The notes under the pieces were generated by a model. That model ran no database searches. It had not been told where the DNA came from and was given only the letters and a program-made list of their open reading frames with translations. Both the position numbers and the translations under genes were made by a program. A DNA stretch of 64,000 bases from Epiperipatus broadwayi (Eukaryota; Onychophora; Udeonychophora; Euonychophora; Peripatidae): NCBI GenBank assembly GCA_028023455.1, contig JAQFVV010013412.1, positions 62,001-126,000 of the forward strand. The letters are read 5' to 3'. Below, piece after piece: positions 22,493-39,086 of the stretch (positions are counted from its first letter, which is position 1; each line of letters starts with the position of its first letter).

Positions 22493-24299
22493 TACAAACC
22501 TTCAGACAACGATTTTTATTTATATCTCGTAAATAAAACTGATTTTATCCATTTCAGAAGAGAGTTTTATTTGTGCATTAATAAACATGAAATACATATG
22601 TGTGAAAATATCTAATTGCTTCTCACTAATCATTTAACTAAAAGTAAAAACTCTATTCTCAACAACATAGCATAAACAAATACCTAATTGAAAATAAAAT
22701 AAAATTGGCAGAGAGTTAACTAAAAGAAACAAATTTAAAATTAAGATTTCCTGTAAGTGAAATTGAAATTTGGCTTTATTTGCTTAATTTAAAAAGGGAA
22801 ATGAAACAAAATTAGCCTAAAATAGATTGAGTCAGTTATAGTGTTATTAATAAAAGCAAATATTATTATTAGGCTAAAGGAGGTGAAAAATGTGGAAACA
22901 TAAAATCAGTTAAATAACTCACATGACCTTAATCAGAATAAATCAGTTATGATAAATCAGGCAATATTTAAGATTTAAATAAAATAAAATAAAATATACA
23001 TTTAACTCGGAAACTTAGAAAACATTAAGTTACTTTGGCCATAATTAATAAATTTAGCTAGTTTTTTTTAGGAATAATGAAGTTTAGTTTAAACATTAAC
23101 TTTAGATGGATGGATATTTGTTATCACTACCTTTTCTGCTGTGGCATGTTGGCTTCATCTTGGGAATTTTTTCGGTCGCATTGGATTTTGATGCACCACT
23201 CTCTGCATCTTGTAGACTACCATTGAAGTCTAGAAAGCAAGATAATTGCCTTCTACCCTCTCATCATCATCTTCACAAATAATTGAAGGTGTCCAAGTTT
23301 TTAGTCATGGCTGCACTGACCTTATAGACTTACTATCTTACCCACTTCTCCCCTGTTTAGTAGTTTCAAATCTGTTTTTCTAATTTACCTCACTGTATTT
23401 TTGAAAATCTGGGATACCTGCTGTTATTATTTATTACAGGATGATTTCCTTTTGTTCACCAGTTTAATTTATTCATACTTGGTTTTAAAATTTATTTTTA
23501 TTCTTAGAATTTTAAATAGATCAGAATACAACAAAAAGGATTAATTTTATGAAATCATCTTTTTTTTTTTGAAAATCAAATCTAAAGATTGAAAAAAAAT
23601 TTTTTATTATATATGTAATGCAAGTATATAATTTAATTATATATGCAGAAATATTATAATTTCAAAAATTTTGTAATGTTTTAATCCTATTACATTATTC
23701 TTTCCTGCATATATGTAGTTTCTTCTAACACATACACAGCCTGTTTACATTTATTTAACTCCTAGAAATATATATACATGCGTATTTACTGATTTTCTAC
23801 ACTATGCTAAAATAAGTGCACACATACACAACTAGTATAATTAGATTTAAAATTAGCATAATACATGAGGATATGAGGATATGTATACATAAATAAATAC
23901 TTCTATGGTATATTGTAGGTGAAACAGAAGGATAGACAGATCTGACTGTTTCATATCCTGAAACTCATGAAAATAATTATTATTTTTTTTATAAATGGAA
24001 TTGGTTACAATGTTTATTACTCTGCCACACTGACTTTATCGATACTACCTATTTTATACAAGTGTAGTGGTCACTAATGTTTATTTCTTCATGTGGCCAT
24101 CTTTTTCAATTTAGTCTGGTCATTTCTTGGTCCTTTTCCAGGCATATAACAGCCCCATCATCAGGCCAAGATACTGAAAATATCCGTGGGCATTTCTTTC
24201 AAAAATGGAGTCTGGTGTGCAGGAATACTGTGGATTTTTTCTGCATGTTATTAATGCTCTGCAATATATTTTTCATCTTGTTTACCTATGATCTATAGT
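22493..24299. other. AT-rich stretch, no gene seen; probable 3' flank of the gypsy-like relic
   Basis: The region from about 23100 to 24300 lies beyond the integrase on the minus strand and may include the decayed 3' end of that element. No second LTR matching the sequence from 29688 could be found here. Confidence 0.4.
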
Positions 24300-24860
24300 T
24301 AGATCCTTCAACTGTCTTATACAGCCTCCCTAGCCTTTTCATCACTCGGTCACTAGGGTTGGATTGGAGATTTCTCACAGATATTATCATATGCTAGATT
24401 TCCTGTTATTCTACCAATGTTCTCCAGGCTGAAAACATAAAAGTGCTAACCCTGTCCAAAATTATAGTAAGGAGTTTTCAATTTTTGGAAAGTGTAGTCT
24501 TTCTAAAACAGCTACAGTCTCTCTAGTGTTCATTATCCTTATAGAGTATGCTTGGACATACTTAGAAAAGATGTCATAAATTACAAGCCAGTATTTGTAC
24601 CTCCTATAATGTCACAATGGACTGTAGTGATCATTTTCTAATTTCCAGTTAGGCTCTGTGGGTATTATAGTTGCCATGGGACCCTTATAAGACATATTTG
24701 GTGGTTTATTCTTAGAATATTTATTGCACATTCCTAATTTAATTAATATGTCTCTGTATAGACCTGACCAGTGAAACTACCTTCTCAAGGCCTCCACTGT
24801 CTTGGGTGTCCATAGTGCCCAACTGCAGTATGAGTGTACTACACTATCTGTTTCCTAAGC
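24300..24860 (-). pseudogene. integrase remnant
   Basis: On the minus strand the zinc-binding end reads FHWSGLYRDI then MCNKYSKNKP, the tail of an HHCC domain. The catalytic core reads WKLENDHYSPL, then YKYWLVIYDIFSKYVQAYSI, which matches the well-known integrase strand where LLVI.D.FSK is conserved. A stop interrupts the segment between SPL and HYRRY, and further stops follow. The first catalytic Asp position falls in the ENDHY region; later catalytic residues are lost in decayed frames. The enzyme would have inserted the cDNA copy into the genome. Confidence 0.78.
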
Positions 24861-25249
24861 CTTGGAAGAATTAAAATTTTCCATGTTTTACCATTTTTAC
24901 TTATCTTGCAGGACATCATTTTTATCCTATTCCTGCCCTTTATCCTTCTCTTCATACTACCTTTTATATCCCAATTTCCTCTTATCTTTTGAATAATTTC
25001 ATCACATTGCAGGAAGTTCCCTTGTCAGTAAGGTAGATTCTTCAAGTTGTTTTTTACCATCTCACTCACTATGAGCAATAATACTCCCAATGATTGCCTG
25101 CGCATATGAGGATTTTCTACTCTTATAGTGTCTGGATTCCTGCTTAGTACATCAGCCATTATATTGTCAGATCTTGGACAATATCTAGCATGTAATTAAA
25201 TCTTTATAATGATAAACTCCATTAAATAAACTGGTTGTTCATCACATAA

Positions 25250-25500
25250 CTTTTGTGCAAGAACATTAGGCAGTGATGATCTGCAAAAATTGTGCACTGC
25301 AACACCAGAAGAAATTGCTTGAATATACCAGACCCATATAATGGTCAGTGTTATCTGTTCAGTTACCATATAGTTATGTTCTAGACATTTCAGCTTCAGC
25401 TTTGTGCAGTATAGGACTTGTTGTTACCATCTTGCATGTAGAATGGTTTCTGGAAGTCCAAGTGAAAAAGTATTACTGTATCTAAAAAGCTTCTTTAACA
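25250..25500 (-). pseudogene. RNase H remnant
   Basis: The minus strand near 25390-25300 reads KLKCLEHNYMVTEQITL, which fits the gypsy RNase H segment containing ERNYSVTE. It lies between RT and integrase as expected. Stops are frequent. Confidence 0.6.
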
Positions 25501-25699
25501 TTATTAAATTCTTTATATTTCTCCTCATCCCATTCCCATTTAACATCCTTCCTAACTAAAATTACCAGTTGTTTTGTTTCCTGTGCAAACAGCATATAAA
25601 ATCTGTGGTAGTAATTTCACAGACCCAGAAAGGTTTTCATGTGTATTTTTGTAGTAGGGATCAAAAAATCCTAAATTGCCCTAATTTTATTTGAGTCCA

Positions 25700-26400
25700 T
25701 CTTTACTAGGTGTCCTAGGAATTCAATCTCTGACTGTATTAACATGATAATTTTTACACATTTCCAAAAACTTCCTTTAGGTTTTTCATATGCTTTCATA
25801 ATGACTTTGACATGATGACCATGTCATCCATGTAGCATATCACATTTTGCTTGATATGATAGAATAATGTTTGATCTAGGTGTCTCATTAGGTTGCAGCA
25901 GTGTTGGGGAATCTGAATGGTATATGCTGAAATACATGTGTATTTTCTTGACATCTGAAAGCCATATATTGCCTACCTCTGAGGTCCAATAACATTTTTC
26001 AGAAGCTCAATGTCAGATCTAATGTAGATAAAACTCTTCTGCATGCTAACCTCAAAAATATATCTCTAATATTTGATGGACTGTCACTTCCAGGTATTTT
26101 CATTTGATTTAATTTCCTAGTATCTAGGCAAATTATCACACACCCATCATATTTCGTAACAACCACAAGTTGGTTATTATAGGGTTGGGTTTCCTTTTTT
26201 ATAATACCCCATTTAGTTATCTGCTGAATCTACCTGTCTCATTCTGGCTGATATTGGAAGGGTATGGGATATATTTTTGACTAAAAATAGGTCTCTTTTT
26301 TAACATAATGTGGTGACAATATCTTGGTATAATTCCAGGCATCTTAGAAAATATATTTTATATGTTGCAAGTATTTTTTCTGAGTTTTTTTTCAGGTCCT
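25700..26400 (-). pseudogene. reverse transcriptase remnant with YMDD
   Basis: At 25860-25801 on the minus strand the translation reads KQNVICYMDDMVIMSKS. YMDD is the catalytic core of retroelement reverse transcriptases, and VIMS after it is typical of Ty3/gypsy. Upstream and downstream RT sequence is only readable by switching frames. Confidence 0.82.
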
Positions 26401-26699
26401 TCACACCCTGTCTGTTTTACTTTTTCTTCTATGGGCTCCTGCTCTTTCCTTGTCTCTAGGTGAATAGCACTATTATTTTGTAGGGTTTCCACCTGCATAA
26501 CCTTGCATTATCTGCCTAGGGTGATGTCCCCAGCTGTAAAACCAATGATGCCATTATATGGCTTTAGAAAGTCTGCCCACAACACTACATCTTGCCACAA
26601 TCCTTTCATAACCAGACATGCATGGCCTATTGTCAGAAGTCCTCACTTCACCTCACACCACACTTGAAAGTTTACTGTAGTGGTTTTCTCCCATTGGCC

Positions 26700-26850
26700 A
26701 AGTACATTTGCAATGGTTTTAGAGGAGGTCTCTGCCAGATATGGCCATTTTACCCAATCCTGACCCACAAAGTTGGCTTCCATTATCTATCAAGGCTAGT
26801 ACCTGATTTTCATTCCCTATGATGGTCACCAGAAGTATAATCTAGTGATA
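26700..26850 (-). pseudogene. aspartic protease remnant
   Basis: The minus strand at 26821-26762 reads NQVLALIDNGSQLCGS. LID-G-S is the active-site signature of retropepsins. The usual Thr or Ser before Gly is Asn here, so the site is mutated. It lies between gag and RT, as in gypsy elements. Confidence 0.7.
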
Positions 26851-26949
26851 TTTTGCATTTCCACCTCCTTAACCATGTTCCTGATTTTGCCCATTACCTG
26901 TTCTATTATCCTATTGTTTTTATTTATTGTGGATGTCTGATTTAGGGAA

Positions 26950-29100
26950 TTGCTCATCAGCACCCTCTGTAGTTAACGGTTTGGTTTTTATTGCTAATCT
27001 ATAAGGAGCATTTTTGTTCATGGTTGCCCTAGACCCTTTTGAAATCTACTTCCCACTACTCTGATGGTTTGGCATTGGGCTCAATTTTTTTTATTTTTTC
27101 CAGTGGTTTCCTGTGTATCAGTGTGTAATGCACTGAGATCAAGAATTCAGCCATTTCTATGACTGGTTTTATTTGACACCCCACCATCATTGTTGCACTT
27201 GATCAGACATATTATGGTGTATAATTCTAATGATCAGAGTTTCTGTAAAAGGAAAGGCATTCAGTCACCATATGTGAGCTACCTGATGCATGAAGAATTG
27301 TTTGTGGATTTCCTTTGTCTACACTCATATTGTTCCCTTAAGATGGTATGATATATGCTGTCTTGCCTTTTCTCACTCCAGAATGTTTTTATTAATGCTG
27401 AAGCATGCTGATCTAAGGTTTTAGGTTTCAAATGAAAGCATTCCAACTATGAGAGCACTTACCCATAAAGATACTCTGTGGCTAGGGACACTTGGTCTCT
27501 CATAGCTATCTGTTGAATCCCAAAGAGTTCTTTAAAGCTTTGTAAGTGCATGCTTGGGCTATCTTCTATTTCACTATTGAATGTCTCAACCTGAATAACT
27601 TTAGCCAAATGTATTTGCTGGCTTATTGCTAAACCCTGTGGGATTTCTTCCCCCTTTTCCTAAACTGTATTATCACTATCGGTGTTGCTTTCTTCTATAG
27701 ACTTGGAAGATTCTGGGTCTTCACTCTTACATTCTCTCATGGCTAAGCAGTTTTCCCCTGAACGGCTATTTACTTGTCACCTAACAATTGAAGTATGCTC
27801 TTTAACCACTTTCTTTATCCCAGTTTCTATTTTTTCCCTACTGGCACTTTTTCTTTGCCCAACAATTATGACACTGCTATGCCTACTACTCCTTCATGTA
27901 AATTCCTTGATATTTTACTCCTTTTTTTCTCTACCCTACTCATTCTTTTTTGTGAATCCTGTAGTTTTTATAAAATGTCTTCCTTTCCATCACTAGAATA
28001 TTTTCAATGACCTCAACATTTTACTTTAGTTCATATATTTCCTCATGGATCTTTTGACAATACTTGTTTATCTGATTTATTTATTTCTTTTGAATTTCTT
28101 GTTGACCTTCCTTTTCTTCTAGCCTTTCCTGTATTTGTTTGGTTGTTCAATCTATACCCCTTTCTTGTCTATCTCTTTTCTTTGCCTTTATACTTTGTAC
28201 TTTACATGAAGGATATCTCCTTTTACTACCCAAATTCTCTCTTGCATCTTTTTTTCATGTACAACTAATTTTTTGATGCATTTCTCATGGGCCTTATTAT
28301 AGTTCTCTCTATATTCTAGAGTTAGCTATTTTTTTTTTTCACATTTGCTAACTTAAAGTTAATTTTCTTAGTTTTACTTTCAAACATCTGCCTTATGTTT
28401 TTTAGTTTTTGTTTTGTCTTCTTCTCTTTCTTCTTTATGCTTTTATTGGTTTTCGGTCCCTTTTCTTCTTTTATTCATTTTCTTCTTTTCTTCCCTTTCT
28501 TCTTTGTCTTTTTCTTTTTTTTCTGGTCATTTCTCACCTTTTCTTTTTTACTTTCTTATCATTTTTCCTTTCTTCTAATCTTTTTTTCTGTTCATTTCTT
28601 TTTCTTATAACTTTTCTTTTTTGTCCTTTCTCTTTTTTTATCCTTTTCTTTTTTTTTTCCTTTTCCTGCATCTGTGCTATTATTTGTTGAATCTGTTCAA
28701 TGGTTATATTATTCATTTCCTTTGATAATTTTTTGATTGGTGCAATAGTTTCTTTGGGTTCTTCCTTTATAGTCTCATCTCTACTAATCTCTAATTCCTC
28801 TTCCATATTACTGTTACTATCCTTCATTATTTTCTTTCCAAATCTCAGCATTTCTCCTTTCTTCTTGAGTTGTTTTTTTCTTCTATCTTCCTTGACCTTT
28901 CTTACTTCTTTCTCCATCTTTTCTATATTGTCATTTTTCCTTATAGTCTTTTATCTAAATTTATGATCGCTGCCTCTCTTTCCTTTTCCCTGATAACAGC
29001 CTACATCTTCCTCTCACTATCTGCTACTTTATCTCCAGATGCTCTATACTATAATTGATATTAAGTCATAACACTATTTTTTCATTCTTGCCCAGCAGAT
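26950..29100 (-). pseudogene. gag remnant (copy 2)
   Basis: It is the same sequence family as 4815-7076, and the two are alignable along almost their whole length. A Lys/Glu-rich coiled segment is open from 28917 to 28534 (EELEISRDETIKEEPKE, MNNITIEQIQQIIAQMQ). An acidic stretch (near 27730) follows, then a capsid-like part: KVIQVETFNSEIEDSP near 27600 and LECFHLKPKTLDQHASA near 27430. Stops and shifts break the frame outside the coiled segment. Gag would form the particle shell and bind element RNA. Confidence 0.72.
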
Positions 29101-29199
29101 TTAACCCAACCTTCAACAATGACATATTAAATAAATTAAAACCTTTAAACTTAACTCACCCATCTTGCCTCTATCTGCATGCATTATTTTCTATCCTGA

Positions 29200-29486
<287 letters not shown>

Positions 29487-29673
29487 TCTGTGGTTTAGCA
29501 AATTTTGTACACCAATTACTCGTATATTTATCTTGCCTAATTTTTTCATTTTTATCTCACCTTTGCTTATTTTAATACTGAATCACATATCCTTATTATT
29601 CATACAATTTAATTAAGAAATTTTTCTTCCTCTGACAACAAATTTGTAAGAGGTTAATTCGAGATTTAAATTA

Positions 29674-29685
29674 CCTTGGGTGCCA
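29674..29685 (-). promoter_or_regulatory. primer-binding site candidate, tRNA-Lys-like
   Basis: On the minus strand this reads TGGCACCCAAGG, two changes from TGGCGCCCAACG, the complement of a tRNA-Lys 3' end. It sits two bases inside a TG...-type LTR boundary at 29688, the correct spacing and side for a minus-strand retrotransposon whose gag lies leftward. Confidence 0.55.
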
Positions 29686-30008
29686 GCTGTCAATAGGTTA
29701 GATATATAACATTTGTCCTAACATGCCACACCCACATTAAAAATTTTATATATCCCACTATACTTTAATATTGTAAATCTTTTCCATGTTTATGTGGTTT
29801 CCACATGAAAACTTACATATATATGTATGACCACTAAATACAATAAGCAATTTAGGGTCATGACAAATAATTGACAATATTTTTACTAAAGAAAAATTTT
29901 ATTTATATATATATATAATAAATAAAGTTTGATATCTGTATTAGTTTCATGATATATGTGATATACAAATCAATATATATATATCAAAATACACTGTATT
30001 TTGTATTT

Positions 30009-30043
<35 letters not shown>

Positions 30044-30118
30044 AATGATATCTACAGAGAGTGGAATGATTATGAAGCCCCATGTTTGGGCATACAAACC
30101 TGGAAGGAAAAAATCTAC

Positions 30119-30700
30119 TGTAACGATAAGATTTGTACATGCATTCAACAAAATCCAGAGTTTTAGTAAGTCATCCCAAGGCTGATCGAAATGAGGTTGT
30201 TGAGACCCTGTGACCAATCTTGCTTCAGTTCCAGTACCACTCCTCAAAGATATACTATCTTCTGGATGACATATATTAGGTCAAAGCAGTATTTTTCTTA
30301 ATCAAGTGTCAGAAGTAGGACATAGGTAAAACACAAGACTATAAGCAATGGACATGCTTAATAGAATAGCCATATATTTATAGGTGTAACATTAGCACAA
30401 TTATTAAATAAGGATTGGGTTTCTTAATAACTAGTAGTTAACTAATTAACTATGAGTTAATAATGAACAAAACTGAGACACTAAGCAGAAGTTAAAATTT
30501 AAATTAATTTAATAAAAGCCAAAATTTAAATAAAAAAAATAATAAATGAAAATATTAATTACATTCTAGGAATTATAACTTATTAACATTTGATATTTTG
30601 GTTAACATGCATGTTATGGTATTAGAAATTACAATGTATTAATATTTGGAATGTTAGTTCACACACAGGTGATGATTTTACAGATTACAAGCAATTTACA
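30119..30700 (-). mobile_element. family Y, copy 2: minus-strand LTR end
   Basis: It starts TGTAACGATAAG and follows the Y copy at 9545-10133 block by block, for example ATCCAGAGTTTTAGTAAG and GAGACACTAAGCAGAAG. It has two units of the ACAGGTGATGATT minisatellite near its end. A block CATCCCAAGGCTGATCG in it resembles the reverse complement of the X copy 1 end. Continuation beyond 30700 could not be traced. Confidence 0.5.
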
Positions 30701-34634
<3,934 letters not shown>

Positions 34635-34732
34635 CAACACTCTCCATATAGTAGTGCCATCTTGTGCTAACAAGAGCAATCAATGGATGCCAGAAGGCTT
34701 GTGCATAAAATCCCTATCTAATGCCTACTCAT

Positions 34733-34787
34733 CCAATATCCCCAGACTAGTTTCTGGCTTGTGGCCTTCATCAGTGAGGAGCCTTGG
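34733..34787 (-). ncRNA. hammerhead ribozyme motif, 466-bp family (repeated at +466 steps)
   Basis: The same 55-nt motif occurs at 35199-35253, 35665-35719, 36131-36185, 36597-36651, 37063-37117 and 37529-37583, all on the minus strand. The core is CTGATGA, stem II AGGC/loop CACAA/GCCA, GAAAC, then GTC as the cleavage triplet. Stem I forms between CTCCTCA and TGGGGA, with an outer CCAA/TTGG helix across a small internal loop. Stem III is ACTAGT, which is self-complementary. The first pair of stem II would be A with A, a departure from the consensus. Activity is not proven. Confidence 0.72.
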
Positions 34788-37700
34788 ATCTGAGAGCACT
34801 GCACCTAGATCTTAGGATCTAATGCAACCCTCCAGCACCCACCTTTTAACTCTATTTAACTACAAAACTATGAGAATGAAATTGAAAACACTATTAATAT
34901 TTTCAATCCAAGCTCAATAGCTTATATAGTCATATGGGTCTGAACTCAATTCAGCACCCATACATTTTGGTGTCTTTGGCTCTTTAACAACCATAGCCAC
35001 CATTATCCTATTAGGCAGGATTGGTGTTAAACCACTAAACATCACATGATCACTATCTCATACTAGCACAATAATTGTTATTAAACAATTCAAAACAAAA
35101 CAACACTCTCCATATAGTAGTGCCATCTTGTGCTAACAAGAGCAATCAATGGATGCCAGAAGGCTTGTGCATAAAATCCCTATCTAATGCCTACTCATCC
35201 AATATCCCCAGACTAGTTTCTGGCTTGTGGCCTTCATCAGTGAGGAGCCTTGGATCTGAGAGCACTGCACCTAGATCTTAGGATCTAATGCAACCCTCCA
35301 GCACCCACCTTTTAACTCTATTTAACTACAAAACTATGAGAATGAAATTGAAAACACTATTAATATTTTCAATCCAAGCTCAATAGCTTATATAGTCATA
35401 TGGGTCTGAACTCAATTCAGCACCCATACATTTTGGTGTCTTTGGCTCTTTAACAACCATAGCCACCATTATCCTATTAGGCAGGATTGGTGTTAAACCA
35501 CTAAACATCACATGATCACTATCTCATACTAGCACAATAATTGTTATTAAACAATTCAAAACAAAACAACACTCTCCATATAGTAGTGCCATCTTGTGCT
35601 AACAAGAGCAATCAATGGATGCCAGAAGGCTTGTGCATAAAATCCCTATCTAATGCCTACTCATCCAATATCCCCAGACTAGTTTCTGGCTTGTGGCCTT
35701 CATCAGTGAGGAGCCTTGGATCTGAGAGCACTGCACCTAGATCTTAGGATCTAATGCAACCCTCCAGCACCCACCTTTTAACTCTATTTAACTACAAAAC
35801 TATGAGAATGAAATTGAAAACACTATTAATATTTTCAATCCAAGCTCAATAGCTTATATAGTCATATGGGTCTGAACTCAATTCAGCACCCATACATTTT
35901 GGTGTCTTTGGCTCTTTAACAACCATAGCCACCATTATCCTATTAGGCAGGATTGGTGTTAAACCACTAAACATCACATGATCACTATCTCATACTAGCA
36001 CAATAATTGTTATTAAACAATTCAAAACAAAACAACACTCTCCATATAGTAGTGCCATCTTGTGCTAACAAGAGCAATCAATGGATGCCAGAAGGCTTGT
36101 GCATAAAATCCCTATCTAATGCCTACTCATCCAATATCCCCAGACTAGTTTCTGGCTTGTGGCCTTCATCAGTGAGGAGCCTTGGATCTGAGAGCACTGC
36201 ACCTAGATCTTAGGATCTAATGCAACCCTCCAGCACCCACCTTTTAACTCTATTTAACTACAAAACTATGAGAATGAAATTGAAAACACTATTAATATTT
36301 TCAATCCAAGCTCAATAGCTTATATAGTCATATGGGTCTGAACTCAATTCAGCACCCATACATTTTGGTGTCTTTGGCTCTTTAACAACCATAGCCACCA
36401 TTATCCTATTAGGCAGGATTGGTGTTAAACCACTAAACATCACATGATCACTATCTCATACTAGCACAATAATTGTTATTAAACAATTCAAAACAAAACA
36501 ACACTCTCCATATAGTAGTGCCATCTTGTGCTAACAAGAGCAATCAATGGATGCCAGAAGGCTTGTGCATAAAATCCCTATCTAATGCCTACTCATCCAA
36601 TATCCCCAGACTAGTTTCTGGCTTGTGGCCTTCATCAGTGAGGAGCCTTGGATCTGAGAGCACTGCACCTAGATCTTAGGATCTAATGCAACCCTCCAGC
36701 ACCCACCTTTTAACTCTATTTAACTACAAAACTATGAGAATGAAATTGAAAACACTATTAATATTTTCAATCCAAGCTCAATAGCTTATATAGTCATATG
36801 GGTCTGAACTCAATTCAGCACCCATACATTTTGGTGTCTTTGGCTCTTTAACAACCATAGCCACCATTATCCTATTAGGCAGGATTGGTGTTAAACCACT
36901 AAACATCACATGATCACTATCTCATACTAGCACAATAATTGTTATTAAACAATTCAAAACAAAACAACACTCTCCATATAGTAGTGCCATCTTGTGCTAA
37001 CAAGAGCAATCAATGGATGCCAGAAGGCTTGTGCATAAAATCCCTATCTAATGCCTACTCATCCAATATCCCCAGACTAGTTTCTGGCTTGTGGCCTTCA
37101 TCAGTGAGGAGCCTTGGATCTGAGAGCACTGCACCTAGATCTTAGGATCTAATGCAACCCTCCAGCACCCACCTTTTAACTCTATTTAACTACAAAACTA
37201 TGAGAATGAAATTGAAAACACTATTAATATTTTCAATCCAAGCTCAATAGCTTATATAGTCATATGGGTCTGAACTCAATTCAGCACCCATACATTTTGG
37301 TGTCTTTGGCTCTTTAACAACCATAGCCACCATTATCCTATTAGGCAGGATTGGTGTTAAACCACTAAACATCACATGATCACTATCTCATACTAGCACA
37401 ATAATTGTTATTAAACAATTCAAAACAAAACAACACTCTCCATATAGTAGTGCCATCTTGTGCTAACAAGAGCAATCAATGGATGCCAGAAGGCTTGTGC
37501 ATAAAATCCCTATCTAATGCCTACTCATCCAATATCCCCAGACTAGTTTCTGGCTTGTGGCCTTCATCAGTGAGGAGCCTTGGATCTGAGAGCACTGCAC
37601 CTAGATCTTAGGATCTAATGCAACCCTCCAGCACCCACCTTTTAACTCTATTTAACTACAAAACTATGAGAATGAAATTGAAAACACTATTAATATTTTC

Positions 37701-38000
37701 AATCCAAGCTCAATAGCTTATATAGTCATATGGGTCTGAACTCAATTCAGCACCCATACATTTTGGTGTCTTTGGCTCTTTAACAACCATAGCCACCATT
37801 ATCCTATTAGGCAGGATTGGTGTTAAACCACTAAACATCACATGATCACTATCTCATACTAGCACAATAATTGTTATTAAACAATTCAAAACAAAACAAC
37901 ACTCTCCATATAGTAGTGCCATCTTGTGCTAACAAGAGCAATCAATGGATGCCAGAAGGCTTGTGCATAAAATCCCTATCTAGGTGCAGTGCTCTCAGAT

Positions 38001-38055
38001 CCAAGGCTCCTCACTGATGAAGGCCACAAGCCAGAAACTAGTCTGGGGATATTGG
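38001..38055 (+). ncRNA. hammerhead motif in the inverted part, at the hairpin tip
   Basis: CTGATGA is at 38014-38020, stem II at 38021-38033, GAAA at 38034-38037, the cleavage triplet GTC at 38041-38043, and stem I pairs 38008-38013 with 38044-38049. The outer helix is 38001-38004 with 38052-38055. It lies in the roughly 90-base spacer between the arms of a long palindrome (right arm about 38068-38690, left arm about 37355-37977). Confidence 0.72.
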
Positions 38056-38466
38056 ATGAGTAGGCATTAGATAGGGATTTTATGCACAAGCCTTCTGGCA
38101 TCCATTGATTGCTCTTGTTAGCACAAGATGGCACTACTATATGGAGAGTGTTGTTTTGTTTTGAATTGTTTAATAACAATTATTGTGCTAGTATGAGATA
38201 GTGATCATGTGATGTTTAGTGGTTTAACACCAATCCTGCCTAATAGGATAATGGTGGCTATGGTTGTTAAAGAGCCAAAGACACCAAAATGTATGGGTGC
38301 TGAATTGAGTTCAGACCCATATGACTATATAAGCTATTGAGCTTGGATTGAAAATATTAATAGTGTTTTCAATTTCATTCTCATAGTTTTGTAGTTAAAT
38401 AGAGTTAAAAGGTGGGTGCTGGAGGGTTGCATTAGATCCTAAGATCTAGGTGCAGTGCTCTCAGAT

Positions 38467-38521
38467 CCAAGGCTCCTCACTGATGAAGGCCACAAGCCAG
38501 AAACTAGTCTGGGGATATTGG
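38467..38521 (+). ncRNA. second inverted hammerhead motif
   Basis: It is identical to 38001-38055 and exactly 466 bases further on. Confidence 0.72.
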
Positions 38522-38689
38522 ATGAGTAGGCATTAGATAGGGATTTTATGCACAAGCCTTCTGGCATCCATTGATTGCTCTTGTTAGCACAAGATGGCAC
38601 TACTATATGGAGAGTGTTGTTTTGTTTTGAATTGTTTAATAACAATTATTGTGCTAGTATGAGATAGTGATCATGTGATGTTTAGTGGT

Positions 38690-38854
<165 letters not shown>

Positions 38855-39086
38855 TACCGCAGAAAATCCTGATAGTGCCAGTAAGTAATATTAAAGTAAT
38901 TGGGTTTCAAACCCCAAAAAATCTAATAATAACACCACAATTTAAAATCAAACAAATATAGATAATTTCATAAAATAAAAATAAGTATTTTTGAAACTAT
39001 AATTAATGAAAATCATAAACTAGCTCAAGTATATCATAAAAAAACACTTACGTTACCAAAAATTTCTTTGTTTTTATAAAAAAAAA

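Noticed and set aside
24077-24298. 73-codon plus-strand ORF
   Set aside because: It lies opposite the decayed integrase end of the gypsy-like relic and has no independent support.
30119-30700. Y copy 2 as the 5' LTR of the adjacent gypsy-like relic
   Set aside because: The primer-site-like sequence lies at 29674-29685, over 400 bases away, and nothing resembling a primer site adjoins 30119.
35075-35281. 68-codon ORF repeated in every 466-bp unit
   Set aside because: Its identity follows from the identity of the units. It has no recognisable domain, spans the minus-strand hammerhead, and its composition looks like chance.
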